From: Virgibacillus sp. NKC19-16
GTDB lineage: Bacteria; Bacillota; Bacilli; Bacillales; Amphibacillaceae
NCBI RefSeq assembly: GCF_021560035.1
Contig: NZ_CP074373.1
Coordinates: 2,476,001 to 2,540,000, forward strand
DNA: 64,000 nucleotides
Reading direction: 5' to 3'
Made by a program: the position numbers and the translations under genes. Positions 17,619 through 27,396 of this stretch are shown here, piece by piece; position 1 is the first letter of the stretch, and every line of letters begins with the position of its first letter. The notes beneath the pieces were generated by a model. It saw only the letters and a list, made by a program, of their open reading frames with translations. It ran no database searches and had not been told where the DNA came from.

Positions 17619-19322
17619 CTAATTCGCTAGCTCAACTTCTGCCAACGATTCACTTGTTGATGGATGTGGTACATAATTTAATACGTCACTGGTTGTTGCT
17701 AATACAGGAGTTGAATGTACTAATGTTGCCGTCGGTGAATCTTCTGAAATCAACGCTTGAGCCTCTTGATAAAATGCCGCGCGCTCATCTTGATCAACAG
17801 ATCTTTTTGCCTGATCTAATAGCTCATCCACTTCATCATTTTGATAGAATGTACGGTTACTACTCCCAACATTCGATCCATGTAGTAAGCTGCTTAAGAA
17901 ATAATCCGGATCTCCATTTGTTCCTGACCAGCCAAGCATAAACATTTCCTGCTCACCTTGGAGAGTCTTCTCTAAATAGGGAGCCCATTCTTCACGTACG
18001 ATCTCAACTTCTATTCCAACTTCCGCTAAATTATTTTGCACAATTTCAGAAACTGTCTCCGGATCCGGCATGTATGGTCTTGCCACAGGCATCGTCCAAA
18101 GTTCAATTTCCATTCCGTCCTCATAACCTGCTTCTGCCAGTAATTCCTGTGCTCTCTCCGGATCATATTCATAGGCTTCCACTTCATCATTGTAGCCCAT
18201 ATAGCTAGGAGGGAGCATATTTTTGGCGGTATTCGCATAACCTGCATATAATGCGTCAGCAATCGACTGTTTATCAATTGCATAATTAATCGCCTGTCGT
18301 ACTTCCACTTGATCTAATGGTTCTTTTTGTGTGTTAAATCCGACATAACCAACGTTATTCTCTGCCCTTGTATACAGTTCTAATCCTTCTTCCGATTCAA
18401 TCCCAGCGGCGTCATCCGGATTTAGTCCATCCATAATATCAATCTCGCCAGAACGAAGTGCAATTAAACGAGCAGCATTATCCGGGATGACTTCAAAAAC
18501 TACTTCATCCAGTTTCGGGAGGCCATCTACACGGTAATCTTCAAATTTTTCCAGAATAATGGAATCATCCTTGCTCCAGCTGACAAATTGAAACGGACCA
18601 GTTCCTACCGGGTTTTCGTTAATCTCAGGGCCGTATTCTTCAAAAGCTGCTGGTGACGTTATTCCGAAATAACTCATCGCCATGTTTTGCAGGAAAAATC
18701 CTAATGGCTGTGATAAAACGAATTCAATTTCATGATCACCTACGACATTAATTTCTTCGATAACATGACCATCGTCCCCTTGGAAACCACCAAACATGGT
18801 CCCATACATGGAATACACATAATTATCATCTGCAAAGCTATACTCATGCTCCGGATCTGCCCAGCGCTCGAAGTTTGTTTTTACCGCTTCTGCGTTAAAA
18901 TCCGTTCCGTCATGGAATGTGACGCCCTTCTCCAAATAGAAGGTATAGTTTAACCCGTCATCTGAAACTTCCCAGTCATGTGCTAACCCTGGCTCAAGTT
19001 CAAATGAGTCTTCTTCAAAAGTCAATAAGGTTTCCAAAATCTGTCTGGTCACACGGGAGGATTCACCATCTGTTGTACTTGATGGATCCAAACTTTCAGA
19101 ATCGCCTCCCCGTGCAAATACAAGAACCTGTTCCCCTTCTGCTCCACCGTCAGCTTCCGTCTCACTATCTTCCCCAGCGCTGTCTTCACTTCCCTCAGTA
19201 GCATCTGCTTCCTCTTCTTCCTCCGTGGAAGCAGAATCTGCTCCTCCATCGCCACTACATGCTGCGAGCACTAAAACAAATGCAAGCATCAGAGCAACTA
19301 AAAAAGAAAACTTTACCTTCAT
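17619..19322 (-). CDS. appA: Peptide-binding lipoprotein of the ABC transporter
   Basis: This extracellular SBP family 5 lipoprotein of 567 residues has a signal peptide with lipobox LAAC (near residues 19-22). A long acidic linker rich in Glu, Asp and Ser (about 25-65) follows before the binding fold begins at VFARGGDSESLDPS. The family signature region is in the first third (DGLNYTFYLEKGVTFHDGT). It delivers oligopeptides to AppBC. The acidic linker is longer than in B. subtilis AppA and fits a halotolerant surface. A hairpin follows the gene. Confidence 0.88.
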   Translation of the reverse strand: MKVKFSFLVALMLAFVLVLAACSGDGGADSASTEEEEEADATEGSEDSAGEDSETEADGGAEGEQVLVFARGGDSESLDPSSTTDGESSRVTRQILETLLTFEEDSFELEPGLAHDWEVSDDGLNYTFYLEKGVTFHDGTDFNAEAVKTNFERWADPEHEYSFADDNYVYSMYGTMFGGFQGDDGHVIEEINVVGDHEIEFVLSQPLGFFLQNMAMSYFGITSPAAFEEYGPEINENPVGTGPFQFVSWSKDDSIILEKFEDYRVDGLPKLDEVVFEVIPDNAARLIALRSGEIDIMDGLNPDDAAGIESEEGLELYTRAENNVGYVGFNTQKEPLDQVEVRQAINYAIDKQSIADALYAGYANTAKNMLPPSYMGYNDEVEAYEYDPERAQELLAEAGYEDGMEIELWTMPVARPYMPDPETVSEIVQNNLAEVGIEVEIVREEWAPYLEKTLQGEQEMFMLGWSGTNGDPDYFLSSLLHGSNVGSSNRTFYQNDEVDELLDQAKRSVDQDERAAFYQEAQALISEDSPTATLVHSTPVLATTSDVLNYVPHPSTSESLAEVELAN

Positions 19323-19357
19323 ACTTTTTCCCCCTTATTTTTTATAATTGATAAATT

Positions 19358-20335
19358 TTATTGCGCGTCCCCGTAGAGATGACATGCAACAAAATGGTTA
19401 TCCTCTATTTCTTCAAAAGCTGGTCTGAATTCCCTGCAAATATCCATTGCATGCGGGCATCTAGTGTGAAATGCACAGCCGGCAGGTGGACTCGCAGGAC
19501 TTGGCACATCACCTTCTAATATAACCCGGTCTCTTGTAATGTCGGGATCCGGCGAAGGAACTGCAGATAAAAGTGCCTGTGTATATGGATGTTTCGGATC
19601 CTCATATAATGTATCTTTTGTCGTTAATTCAACCATCCTGCCTAAATACATCACCCCAACACGATCACTGATATGCTTTACAACACTTAGGTCATGTGCA
19701 ATAAAAACATAGGTTAGATTAAACGTATCGCGAAGTTCTTCCATTAGATTCAGGATTTGGGACTGTACAGATACATCCAGGGCAGAAACCGGTTCATCAC
19801 AAATGATCAATTTCGGATTATTTGCCAATGCTCGGGCAATACCGATTCGCTGTCTCTGTCCTCCACTAAATTGATGGGGATACCTGGAAGCGTGATACGC
19901 ACTTAAACCGACGATCTCCAGCAGTTCCTTCACGCGATCGTTCCGCTCTTTGGCCGAAGTAACCCCGTGGATTAACAGTGGCTCACTTATTATTTTTTCC
20001 ACCGTATGCCTTGGATTTAAGGATGCATAGGGATCCTGGAATATAATCTGCATATTGCGTCTTAATTGCCGCATTTCTTCCGCGTTTAAGTCGGTTATAT
20101 CCCGATCCTCAAACTTTACTTGCCCTTCTGTTGGTTCGATTAGTCTTAGGATCGATTTACCTGTCGTGGATTTGCCGCAGCCGGATTCACCTACAATACC
20201 TAAAATTTCACCTTCCATAACGGAAAATGAAATATCATCCACCGCTTTTACTTCTCCAACTTTTCGCCCAAAAACACCACCTCTAATATCAAAATATTTT
20301 TTTAGCGACTTAACTTCCAGTAAAGGACTTGTCAT
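19358..20335 (-). CDS. appF: Peptide ABC transporter ATP-binding protein (AppF/OppF type)
   Basis: This 325-residue ATPase has Walker A (GESGCGKST), the signature ([15 protein letters not shown]) and Walker B ([12 protein letters not shown]), and ends with the oligopeptide-transporter C-terminal region ([17 protein letters not shown]...C), whose cysteines may bind an iron-sulfur cluster. Its start lies within the last codons of appD (26-nt overlap), which implies translational coupling. It works as a heterodimer with AppD. Confidence 0.9.
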   Translation of the reverse strand: MTSPLLEVKSLKKYFDIRGGVFGRKVGEVKAVDDISFSVMEGEILGIVGESGCGKSTTGKSILRLIEPTEGQVKFEDRDITDLNAEEMRQLRRNMQIIFQDPYASLNPRHTVEKIISEPLLIHGVTSAKERNDRVKELLEIVGLSAYHASRYPHQFSGGQRQRIGIARALANNPKLIICDEPVSALDVSVQSQILNLMEELRDTFNLTYVFIAHDLSVVKHISDRVGVMYLGRMVELTTKDTLYEDPKHPYTQALLSAVPSPDPDITRDRVILEGDVPSPASPPAGCAFHTRCPHAMDICREFRPAFEEIEDNHFVACHLYGDAQ

Positions 20336-21332
20336 CGTTCGTTACACCTTCTTCCTTTTCGTCATATAGAAAGCAACGACTTGTTCGACCATCTCCTAAA
20401 GAATAAAGCTCTGGGCTTTCCTGGAAGCAACGGTCAAAAGCAAATTCACAGCGCGCGGCAAAACGGCAACCGACACGATCCATCTTTGGCTTTGGCACCG
20501 TACCTGGAATGGAATAAAGCTTTTGCTCCCGTTCATGAATTTTAGGCAAGGAACGGATTAGCCCTTTGGAATAGGGATGCTTTGGATCTTTCAATATTTC
20601 CCTTGTCGTACCCTCTTCCACAACCTGTCCGGAGTACATAACGACAACTCGATCGCAAATTTCAGCTACGACACCAAGATCATGGGTAATTAATAAAATG
20701 GATGTTTCTTTTTCATGATTTAAATTCCGCATTAAATCCAAAATTTGTGCCTGGATTGTAACGTCAAGTGCGGTTGTTGGTTCATCGGCAATTAATAATT
20801 CAGGATCTCGTGACATCGCCATCGCAATCATGACACGCTGCCGCATTCCACCAGACAATTGATGCGGATATTCATCAATGACAGCTTCGGGTCTCGGTAT
20901 ACCAACAAGCTTCAACATATCTATTGATCTGCTCCGCGCCTCTTTTTTGCTGATTTTTTCGTGAATCCGAATCGCTTCCCGCATTTGATTTCCAATCGTA
21001 AATAGTGGATCTAATGATGTCATCGGTTCCTGAAAGATCATGGATATTTCATTTCCACGCACTTTTTTCATGCGTGACTTTGAAGCGTTTACAAGATTTT
21101 CACCCTTAAAATTGATCTCGCCATCAACAATTTTCCCGGGCGGGCTTGGCACTAGTTGCATCACGGATAAGGAAGTAACACTTTTTCCGCATCCAGATTC
21201 ACCAACAATGCCAACCACTTCCCCTTTATGAACGTTAATACTAACTCCATCTACAGCTGGGATTTCACCATTGTCTGTAAAAAAATGTGTATGTAAATTA
21301 TTTAGTTCTAAAACAACATCTGTGTGTGACAT
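20310..21332 (-). CDS. appD: Peptide ABC transporter ATP-binding protein (AppD/OppD type)
   Basis: This ATPase has 340 residues: Walker A (GESGCGKSV), signature [14 protein letters not shown], Walker B ([12 protein letters not shown]) and the OppD C-terminal segment with [14 protein letters not shown]. It is the first gene of the app operon, 65 nt downstream of a good sigma-A -10 box. The start codon has a GGGGGTAG site. The operon order D-F-A-B-C and terminal appC suggest oligopeptide import for nutrition. Confidence 0.9.
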   Translation of the reverse strand: MSHTDVVLELNNLHTHFFTDNGEIPAVDGVSINVHKGEVVGIVGESGCGKSVTSLSVMQLVPSPPGKIVDGEINFKGENLVNASKSRMKKVRGNEISMIFQEPMTSLDPLFTIGNQMREAIRIHEKISKKEARSRSIDMLKLVGIPRPEAVIDEYPHQLSGGMRQRVMIAMAMSRDPELLIADEPTTALDVTIQAQILDLMRNLNHEKETSILLITHDLGVVAEICDRVVVMYSGQVVEEGTTREILKDPKHPYSKGLIRSLPKIHEREQKLYSIPGTVPKPKMDRVGCRFAARCEFAFDRCFQESPELYSLGDGRTSRCFLYDEKEEGVTNDDKSFTGS

Positions 21333-21396
21333 GATCTACCCCCTTTTATAACGTCCCTGTACCATTTTTATGAAAATTTAGTAACGGTATGTTAAT

Positions 21397-21425
21397 AATA
21401 TACTGAAATTTAATAAATATTGCAA
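21397..21425 (-). promoter_or_regulatory. Sigma-A promoter of the app operon
   Basis: On the minus strand TTGCAA (21420-21425) and TATATT (21397-21402) are separated by 17 bp, 65 bp upstream of the appD start codon. Confidence 0.65.
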
Positions 21426-21429
21426 GGGA

Positions 21430-21639
21430 TTTTTTAGGAAGTATTTACTAGAATAGGTAGATGGGGGTGCAGATTTGGTTGGGATTAAATTTTGTTCGTG
21501 TATTTATTATGGGGATAGGGATGTTATTGGGCTCGGGGTGATTCTTTCCCTCTCAGGTTGATTATCCATCCTCGAGTAATACTTCTATTCTCCGTTCGGT
21601 ATACGCTCGCTTTCAGTCAATATTTCTACAATTAACCTT
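21430..21639. other. Intergenic gap without recognised feature
   Basis: This spacer separates the divergent app and aroK promoters. It has a G-rich half followed by a C/T-rich half. I see no ORF with a ribosome site, no repeat shared with the rest of the window and no stable terminator. Confidence 0.4.
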
Positions 21640-21668
21640 TTTACAAACTGCCAAAATTAGCTTATACT
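21640..21668 (+). promoter_or_regulatory. Sigma-A promoter of aroK
   Basis: TTTACA (21640-21645) and TATACT (21663-21668) are 17 bp apart, 32 bp before the ATG. Confidence 0.75.
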
Positions 21669-21700
21669 ATTTCTAACAGTATAATAGAAAGAGGCTTAAT

Positions 21701-22261
21701 ATGCGTATTAACGAAGTTCCACTTAGAGAGAAAAGCATTGTCCTGATTGGGTTTATGGGTGTTGGTAAGACATCCATTGGAAAGTCCGTTGCCAAGAAAT
21801 TATATCGGGATTTTATCGATATAGATGAAGAAATCGAAAGTAAATATGGTATGCCAACGTCCGAGATTTTTCAAACGATCGGTGAGCAAGCTTTTCGTGA
21901 AAAAGAGAAAACAACAATCATAAAAGCTTGCAAGCAAAAGCTGAAAATAATTTCCGTTGGCGGTGGGGCTTTCTTACAGGAGGAAATCAGAAATACGTGC
22001 TTAGCAGAATGTATCGTATTTTTCCTAGATTTGTCCTGGGAACATTGGCAGGAAAGGATTAGCTTACTTATTGACAGCAGACCCGTTCTACAGGGGAAAA
22101 ATATTGATGAAATTAAAGAACTTTTTCATAAGAGGCAGCCAATCTATGAAAAACATCATTCTAGGGTGGAAACAGATAATCTGATTATTGAAGAGGTTGC
22201 TGATTTTATCGTGGATTCTTTAAAAACGGCTTGGGATATTCATGAACCTAATGGCGGGTGA
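21701..22261 (+). CDS. aroK: Shikimate kinase
   Basis: The kinase phosphorylates shikimate at the 3-position in aromatic amino acid synthesis. It has 186 residues, with a P-loop GFMGVGKTS (17-25), the shikimate-binding Asp pair in DFIDIDEEIE, Arg in AFREKEKTTI and the GGGAFL motif (near 90). It stands alone, with its own promoter and an AAAGAGG site 6 nt before the ATG. It is a little longer at the N-terminus than many AroK proteins. Confidence 0.94.
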   Translation: MRINEVPLREKSIVLIGFMGVGKTSIGKSVAKKLYRDFIDIDEEIESKYGMPTSEIFQTIGEQAFREKEKTTIIKACKQKLKIISVGGGAFLQEEIRNTCLAECIVFFLDLSWEHWQERISLLIDSRPVLQGKNIDEIKELFHKRQPIYEKHHSRVETDNLIIEEVADFIVDSLKTAWDIHEPNGG

Positions 22262-22298
22262 AATAGGAAAAGGGAAGGGTGGTGAATGCCAAAAAACA

Positions 22299-23198
22299 TC
22301 ACCCATTCTCCATAATGTCCACGATTTCCTTCCTCGCTTTTTTCGCTTCAGGAATAGGATATACCGGAAAAACATGATTCATATTTGGATACTCAAAATA
22401 ATTGATCTTCACGCCCTGCGCTTCTGTCATATTCTTAAATTTCCTAATATCGGGTAGCAGTACCTCATGCGTGCCAATAAACACAGAAATTTTCCCTAAC
22501 CCTTTTATCTCTCCGTTGATTGGGCTGAGCATATAATAGTTCGGATTGGCATTCCCGGCAAATGATTTGCCCATTTCAGCCGCACCGTAAATTCCAATTA
22601 GGGGATCCAGTTTTTCAAATGCACGGAGATCGGGGTTTTTCATGGTAATATCAAGCCATGGTGAAAGCAAAATAATGTGTTTCGGTTGTGGCATGCCCTT
22701 TTCCAGGAGCAACTCGGCCAAAGCAAGCGCAAAACCTCCCCCGGCAGAGTCGCCCATAAAGATAAGATTATCCACACCTGACTTGCCCAGTATCTCTTCA
22801 TAAATGAGAAAAACCTTGTCAAATGACTCCTGATACTGATGATTCGGCGCCTTTGGGTAAATAGGTACATAGATTGTTGCCCCAGTCTCCTTGGCTAGTT
22901 TACCTAAAAAATTCCAATGAAAGATGAGCGGCTGACTCACGTATGCCCCACCATGTAAGTAAAGGATTTGTTTTTTTGTTGGCTTGTTTTCGAAATTAAA
23001 AAAATAGCAGCTCATATCATCATATGTTCTGAGCACTAGATTAAATCTCTCACCGATTTTTCTTGGCAAAACATACGGCTTTCTATCTTTACGCTTTTGC
23101 TCCATAAATGCCGCAAGAGCCTTTTCGTCCACAAATTTTTCTTTCCCACCATAAAGGAAAAGGAATTGTTCAACCAGCTTACTTCTTAGACTTCTCAC
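22299..23198 (-). CDS. Alpha/beta hydrolase, hormone-sensitive-lipase type
   Basis: This 299-residue hydrolase carries the HSL-family oxyanion motif HGGAYV and the nucleophile motif GDSAGGG. The acidic and His members of the triad lie in the C-terminal third (His in MNHVFPVYP). It starts with GTG and a GGGGAGAGG site. It lies just downstream of a YlmA-like ATPase gene, about 30 nt apart, so the two may be co-transcribed. A short-chain ester or carboxylic-ester substrate is likely; the natural one is unknown. A weak GGGTGGTG/CATCACCC hairpin overlaps its stop codon. Confidence 0.86.
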   Translation of the reverse strand: MRSLRSKLVEQFLFLYGGKEKFVDEKALAAFMEQKRKDRKPYVLPRKIGERFNLVLRTYDDMSCYFFNFENKPTKKQILYLHGGAYVSQPLIFHWNFLGKLAKETGATIYVPIYPKAPNHQYQESFDKVFLIYEEILGKSGVDNLIFMGDSAGGGFALALAELLLEKGMPQPKHIILLSPWLDITMKNPDLRAFEKLDPLIGIYGAAEMGKSFAGNANPNYYMLSPINGEIKGLGKISVFIGTHEVLLPDIRKFKNMTEAQGVKINYFEYPNMNHVFPVYPIPEAKKARKEIVDIMENG

Positions 23199-23228
23199 CG
23201 GACCTCTCCCCTTCTCTCTAAAAAATTC

Positions 23229-24011
23229 CTAATCCCGCAACGTCATCCAAGCCCTATCTCTATGCCACTCGACACGGACAGATGTACCAAAAAATTCCGA
23301 TAGACATGTACTTGTTAACATAGCGGACCTTTCTCCTTTATCAAAAACTGTTCCTTGATGAAGCAGTAGCGTATGAGAAAACACTGGCAATATCTCTTCG
23401 ATGTGATGTGTCACAAAAATGATGGTTGGGGCGTCTTTTTGAATTGCCAAATTATCTATCGTGGAAAGCAATTCTTCCCGCGATATAAAATCAAGTCCGC
23501 TAGTCGGTTCATCTAATATGAGCAAATCAGGTGATCCCATTAGCCCACGTGCAATAAGAATTTTTTGCTTTTCTCCTTGGGAACATGTTTGATATGTACG
23601 GTTTGTCAAATGACTGCAGCCAACCTGTTCCATAATTTGATACGCCTTCTTGTAGTCTTCGTTATTAGGAACATCATACAATCCGATTGATGCATACTTA
23701 CCGCTAACGACAACATCCTCACCATACGCCGTCCCTTTTATTCTTTCCTGTATGGACGAACTCACCCAGCCAATGGACTTTCGTAATTCTCTAATATCCG
23801 TCCTCCCAAATTGCTGATCCAACACGCTGACTTTTCCAGTTGTTGGCCAAATATAACCATTTACCATATTCAGTAACGTCGTTTTTCCCGAACCATTCAG
23901 TCCAAGTACCGCCCAGTGCTCACCCCTAGATACGTTCCAGTTCACATTAGTTAGAATCGTTTCCTGTTGTCTTTTCCAGGAAACATCCTGCATATCAATA
24001 ACATTCGTCAA
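23229..24011 (-). CDS. ABC transporter ATP-binding protein (YlmA-like)
   Basis: This is a single-domain ATPase of about 260 residues, with Walker A (GLNGSGKTT), Q-loop, signature CSQGEKQKILIARGL (a variant of LSGGQ) and Walker B (LLILDEPTSGLD). It resembles B. subtilis YlmA and E. coli ModF-like ATPases, and no permease gene adjoins it. The frame is open from an ATG at 24035, but the TTG at 24011 has an AGAGG site about 9 nt upstream and gives a family-like start, so I chose it; the ATG remains possible. Function unknown. Confidence 0.85.
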   Translation of the reverse strand: MTNVIDMQDVSWKRQQETILTNVNWNVSRGEHWAVLGLNGSGKTTLLNMVNGYIWPTTGKVSVLDQQFGRTDIRELRKSIGWVSSSIQERIKGTAYGEDVVVSGKYASIGLYDVPNNEDYKKAYQIMEQVGCSHLTNRTYQTCSQGEKQKILIARGLMGSPDLLILDEPTSGLDFISREELLSTIDNLAIQKDAPTIIFVTHHIEEILPVFSHTLLLHQGTVFDKGERSAMLTSTCLSEFFGTSVRVEWHRDRAWMTLRD

Positions 24012-24041
24012 AACTGCTCGCCTCTTTCTATTCATTTTTAT

Positions 24042-24083
24042 AAAAAAATAACAAGAGATCCAAAACGCCAGACCCTTGTTATT
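24042..24083 (-). terminator. Terminator after tRNA-Arg
   Basis: On the minus strand AATAACAAG pairs with CTTGTTATT around a long loop, followed by a run of Ts. It closes the tRNA transcript before the YlmA-like gene. Confidence 0.75.
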
Positions 24084-24100
24084 ACTAGTTTTACAAATAG

Positions 24101-24174
24101 TGCGCCCAGAGGGATTCGAACCCCCGACACTTGGTACCGGAAACCAAAGCTCTATCCAACTGAGCTATGGGCGC
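24101..24174 (-). tRNA. tRNA-Arg (anticodon CCG)
   Basis: A full cloverleaf of 74 nt folds on the minus strand: acceptor GCGCCCA with TGGGCGC, a D-arm GCTCAGTTGGATAGAGC, an anticodon stem TTGGT/ACCAA with loop TTCCGGT (anticodon CCG, reading CGG) and a T-arm GGGGGTTCGAATCCCTC. The discriminator is A, and CCA is not encoded, so it is added after transcription. Confidence 0.96.
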
Positions 24175-24201
24175 ATGTAATTAAATTTTTACACAGAGAA
24201 T

Positions 24202-24230
24202 ATTATAACCCTTCTATCATATTTATACAA
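24202..24230 (-). promoter_or_regulatory. Promoter of tRNA-Arg
   Basis: On the minus strand TTGTAT (24225-24230) and a perfect TATAAT (24202-24207) are spaced by 17 bp, 28 bp upstream of the tRNA. Confidence 0.7.
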
Positions 24231-24324
24231 GTCCTAGTAAAATAGTCAGACAGGTTTATTTTTGCACTAGATGGGTATGCTGGGAAGTATGATTTTTAAC
24301 GAAGTATTTTGTTGAACGTTTTTG

Positions 24325-24354
24325 TTTGACCTTTATTGACCATTTAGGTATGAT
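24325..24354 (+). promoter_or_regulatory. clpP promoter overlapped by a CtsR operator
   Basis: TTTGACC-TTT-ATTGACC (24325-24341) is the reverse complement of a near-perfect CtsR heptad repeat (RGTCAAA-NAN-RGTCAAA). Its first half forms the -35 box TTGACC (24326-24331), 17 bp from the -10 TATGAT (24349-24354). CtsR bound here would block RNA polymerase. Confidence 0.88.
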
Positions 24355-24392
24355 GAACATAGACGTTATGAATAAGGGAGGATTTTTTTAAA

Positions 24393-24989
24393 ATGAATTT
24401 AATACCTACAGTTATTGAACAAACGAACCGTGGAGAGCGCGCATACGATATTTACTCACGCTTATTGAAAGACCGTATTATTATGCTTGGTAGTGGGATT
24501 GATGATAATGTAGCGAACTCCATTGTAGCACAATTATTATTCCTTGAAGCTGATGATCCGGATAAAGACATTTCGCTTTACATTAACTCACCGGGTGGTT
24601 CCATTACAGCTGGAATGGCGATATTTGATACGATGCAATTCATTAAACCTGATGTATCAACAATCTGTACTGGAATGGCAGCATCTATGGGTGCGTTCCT
24701 GTTAGCCGCTGGTGAAAAAGGAAAGCGATATGCACTTCCAAATAGTGAAGTGATGATTCACCAACCATTGGGTGGTACACAAGGTCAGGCAACAGATATC
24801 GAAATCCATGCAAAACGTATCGTTGAAATGAAACGAAAAATGAACGTGATTCTTTCTGAACGTACAGGACAACCACTGGAGGTTGTTGAGCGTGATACAG
24901 AGCGCGATAACTTTATGACTGCTGAAAAATCAGTAGACTATGGGTTGATTGACAAAATCCTAGAACGTAATCCAAACTCAGATAAATAA
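24393..24989 (+). CDS. clpP: ATP-dependent Clp protease proteolytic subunit
   Basis: ClpP is the serine peptidase that forms the tetradecameric chamber working with ClpX, ClpC and ClpE. It has 198 residues, with the catalytic triad Ser98 (GMAASMGA), His123 (MIHQPLGG) and Asp172. The ATG has a GGGAGG site. Expression is expected to be heat-inducible through the CtsR site upstream. It is convergent with crh, sharing a bidirectional terminator. Confidence 0.98.
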   Translation: MNLIPTVIEQTNRGERAYDIYSRLLKDRIIMLGSGIDDNVANSIVAQLLFLEADDPDKDISLYINSPGGSITAGMAIFDTMQFIKPDVSTICTGMAASMGAFLLAAGEKGKRYALPNSEVMIHQPLGGTQGQATDIEIHAKRIVEMKRKMNVILSERTGQPLEVVERDTERDNFMTAEKSVDYGLIDKILERNPNSDK

Positions 24990-24994
24990 AATTT

Positions 24995-25027
24995 AAAAGG
25001 GTGCCTCAAATGAGACACCCTTTTTTT
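24995..25027. terminator. Bidirectional terminator of clpP and crh
   Basis: An AAAGGGTGCCTC/GAGACACCCTTT stem with a short loop ends in seven Ts on the plus strand. On the minus strand the A/T flanks also give a T-run. Confidence 0.88.
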
Positions 25028-25289
25028 ATGCTTCCGAAACAAAATTTACTAAGTGATCGAGTGCAATTTCTTCATCAGCCCCGTCCGCAATGATTGTTAT
25101 TTCCTCTCCACTGGTTACGGCTAGGCTCATTAGCCCCATGATGCTTTTCGCGTTGACTTTTTTGCCTTCTTTTTCAAGAAACAAATGTGCCCCGTACCGG
25201 TTTGCTTCCTGAACAAATTGTGCAGCTGGTCTTGCTTGCAGACCTGTTTCCAATTCAACTTTCACTGTTCTATCAACCAAATTTCTCAT
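25026..25289 (-). CDS. crh: Catabolite repression HPr-like protein Crh
   Basis: This HPr paralogue has 87 residues. The phosphotransfer His15 of HPr is replaced by Gln (Q18 here, in TGLQARPA), so it cannot take part in sugar transport. The regulatory Ser46 is kept (S49 here, in VNAKSIMGL), and is the site phosphorylated by HPr kinase (hprK is in this window). P-Ser-Crh acts as a CcpA co-repressor. It is the last gene of the rapZ-glmR-whiA-crh cluster, the same order as B. subtilis yvcJ-yvcK-yvcL-crh. Confidence 0.95.
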   Translation of the reverse strand: MRNLVDRTVKVELETGLQARPAAQFVQEANRYGAHLFLEKEGKKVNAKSIMGLMSLAVTSGEEITIIADGADEEIALDHLVNFVSEA

Positions 25290-25455
25290 CCTCTCCTACG
25301 TAAACGCTAACATTTATAATCAATTTTAACCGACAGTAACGCATGTCTAAACATACGATACTGCCGATTTAGGAAATTCTATTTCAATTATAACATAAAG
25401 TGAAACTTCATTCAGCGGGGGATTACAGCCCATTAATGCGTGATAAATCCGATTT

Positions 25456-26409
25456 CTATTTTTCCTGTAAGACTTCACCGCTTTTAAGTTTTTCTGCAAA
25501 TTCGTCGATTTTTTTCAAACGGTGGTTGATACCGGATTTAGAAATTTTGCCACTTGATACTAATTCCCCTAATTCTTTTAACGAAACTTCTTGATGCTGG
25601 ACGCGTAAAATAGCGATCTCTTGAAGCTTTTCCGGTAATTGATCGATTCCTACGGTGTTCTCAATTAATTTGATATTTTCAATTTGCCGAAATGCCGCAC
25701 CGATCGTTTTATTTAAATTCGCTGTTTCACAATTCACAAGACGGTTCACTGAATTACGCATATCACGGACGATTCGAACATCTTCAAATTTAAACAACGC
25801 ATTATGCGCACCAATTAGACTTAAGAACTCCGTCATTTTCTCAGCTTCCTTAATGTATACAATGTAGCCATTCTTACGTTCCAATGTCCGTGCTCGGAGG
25901 TTAAATTCATTTAATAACTCACATAACGAATCATTATGTTCCTGATGAAAATTAAAAATCTCTAGATGATAGGAGGATGTTTCAGGGTTATTAATGGAAC
26001 CACCAGCCAAAAATGCACCACGCAAATAGGCTTTCCTGGATTCAGTCTTTTCGATATACTTTTCGGAAATGGATCGTACTAATGTATAGGGCCCCTGTAA
26101 TATATCCAGGTCTGATAACAGGGTACGAACTTCTTCCTTTAAGCGTACAATATAGACATTATTTTTTTTCAGTTTCATTTTTTTACGGACTAAAAGCTCG
26201 ACTTGAATGGTATAGAGTGACTTCATTAATGTATATATTCTACGGGCAATGGCTGCATTTTCTGTTTGAACATCAAGTACATATTTATCTCTTGATACAG
26301 ATACAGCTCCATTCATTCGAATTAATGCCGCTAGCTCTGATTCTATACATCCCGGATCTTCTACCTCTATCCCAGTTAATTCTTTCTTTATTTCTGACGC
26401 AAAAGACAA
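25456..26409 (-). CDS. whiA: DNA-binding protein WhiA
   Basis: WhiA has 317 residues here: an N-terminal homing-endonuclease-like (LAGLIDADG-derived, inactive) region and a C-terminal helix-turn-helix ([28 protein letters not shown]). It influences division, chromosome segregation and, in actinobacteria, sporulation. The frame is open from 26427, but the TTG at 26409, preceded by AAAGGAGGG 6 nt away, gives the usual [11 protein letters not shown] start. It lies 20 nt after glmR and upstream of crh. Confidence 0.94.
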   Translation of the reverse strand: MSFASEIKKELTGIEVEDPGCIESELAALIRMNGAVSVSRDKYVLDVQTENAAIARRIYTLMKSLYTIQVELLVRKKMKLKKNNVYIVRLKEEVRTLLSDLDILQGPYTLVRSISEKYIEKTESRKAYLRGAFLAGGSINNPETSSYHLEIFNFHQEHNDSLCELLNEFNLRARTLERKNGYIVYIKEAEKMTEFLSLIGAHNALFKFEDVRIVRDMRNSVNRLVNCETANLNKTIGAAFRQIENIKLIENTVGIDQLPEKLQEIAILRVQHQEVSLKELGELVSSGKISKSGINHRLKKIDEFAEKLKSGEVLQEK

Positions 26410-26431
26410 TCTAAACCCTCCTTTCAAAGCA

Positions 26432-27394
26432 TTAAGACGTCTTGATAATCGAATACAATAAGTTTGCTACTTTTATTGTGTCATGCCTTAGTGCTGCCTG
26501 TTCGTAGTCAATAATATCCCCTTCAATAATCTCGAGTCCCATCCCCAGCAGGCGATCGGTATCATAAACAACCGGTTCCGCATTTTCTTCCGCATAGATT
26601 GCACGAACTGTTTTTGCAATTGGCTCATTATGCACAACAATCGCATCCACGCATCCCTCTCCGATATGTTTGGTGATGGCCTTGACATGTTCAGAAGCTG
26701 TATATCCTGTTGTTTCACCATCCTGGGTCATCACATTACATACATAGACTACTCTTCCGGCAGTGTTCCTTATCGCTTCATCTACTTTAGGTGTGATCAT
26801 TGCTGGTAAAATACTAGTATACAAACTACCAGGAGCAACTACAACTAAATCAGCCTTTTCGATTGCCCGGATAGCATTAGGTAATGGCTCGACAGGTTGT
26901 GGGCTTAAGAATACCTCTTCTATCCGTTTATTGGAAAGGGGGATATTAGATTCCCCGGACACAATCGATCCATCCGTCATTTTCGCATGTAATGCCATAT
27001 TATCATTGGATATAGGGTATATTTTCCCTTTTACATTTAAAACACGGGAAATCTCTTTGATACCCATGTTAAAATTACCAGTAACAGACGTCATGGCTGC
27101 GAGTAGCAAGTTACCCATGGAATGTCCCGATAGCCCGTTTCCTACGGCAAAGCGATGTTGAAAAAGCTCGAGTAACATAGGTTCAGCTTCAGACTGGGCT
27201 GCGATCACATTACGTATATCGCCTGGAGCCGGGATTTCCATTTCATCCCGTAATCTCCCTGTACTTCCACCATCATCAGCAACGGTAACAAGTGAAGTTA
27301 AGTGAACGGGTAAGTCTTTTAAGCCACGTAATAGAACTGGCATACCAGTACCGCCGCCTATAACAACGACACGTGGTTGCTTAGCTTGAGTCAT
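26432..27394 (-). CDS. glmR: Gluconeogenesis factor GlmR (YvcK)
   Basis: This CofD-like protein of 320 residues binds UDP-GlcNAc and tunes carbon flow to cell-wall precursors through GlmS. It has the N-terminal [16 protein letters not shown] motif, the phosphate-binding [13 protein letters not shown] motif and a GDIRNV segment. It is needed for growth on gluconeogenic carbon in B. subtilis. Only 2 nt separate it from rapZ. Confidence 0.94.
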   Translation of the reverse strand: MTQAKQPRVVVIGGGTGMPVLLRGLKDLPVHLTSLVTVADDGGSTGRLRDEMEIPAPGDIRNVIAAQSEAEPMLLELFQHRFAVGNGLSGHSMGNLLLAAMTSVTGNFNMGIKEISRVLNVKGKIYPISNDNMALHAKMTDGSIVSGESNIPLSNKRIEEVFLSPQPVEPLPNAIRAIEKADLVVVAPGSLYTSILPAMITPKVDEAIRNTAGRVVYVCNVMTQDGETTGYTASEHVKAITKHIGEGCVDAIVVHNEPIAKTVRAIYAEENAEPVVYDTDRLLGMGLEIIEGDIIDYEQAALRHDTIKVANLLYSIIKTS

Positions 27395-27396
27395 AT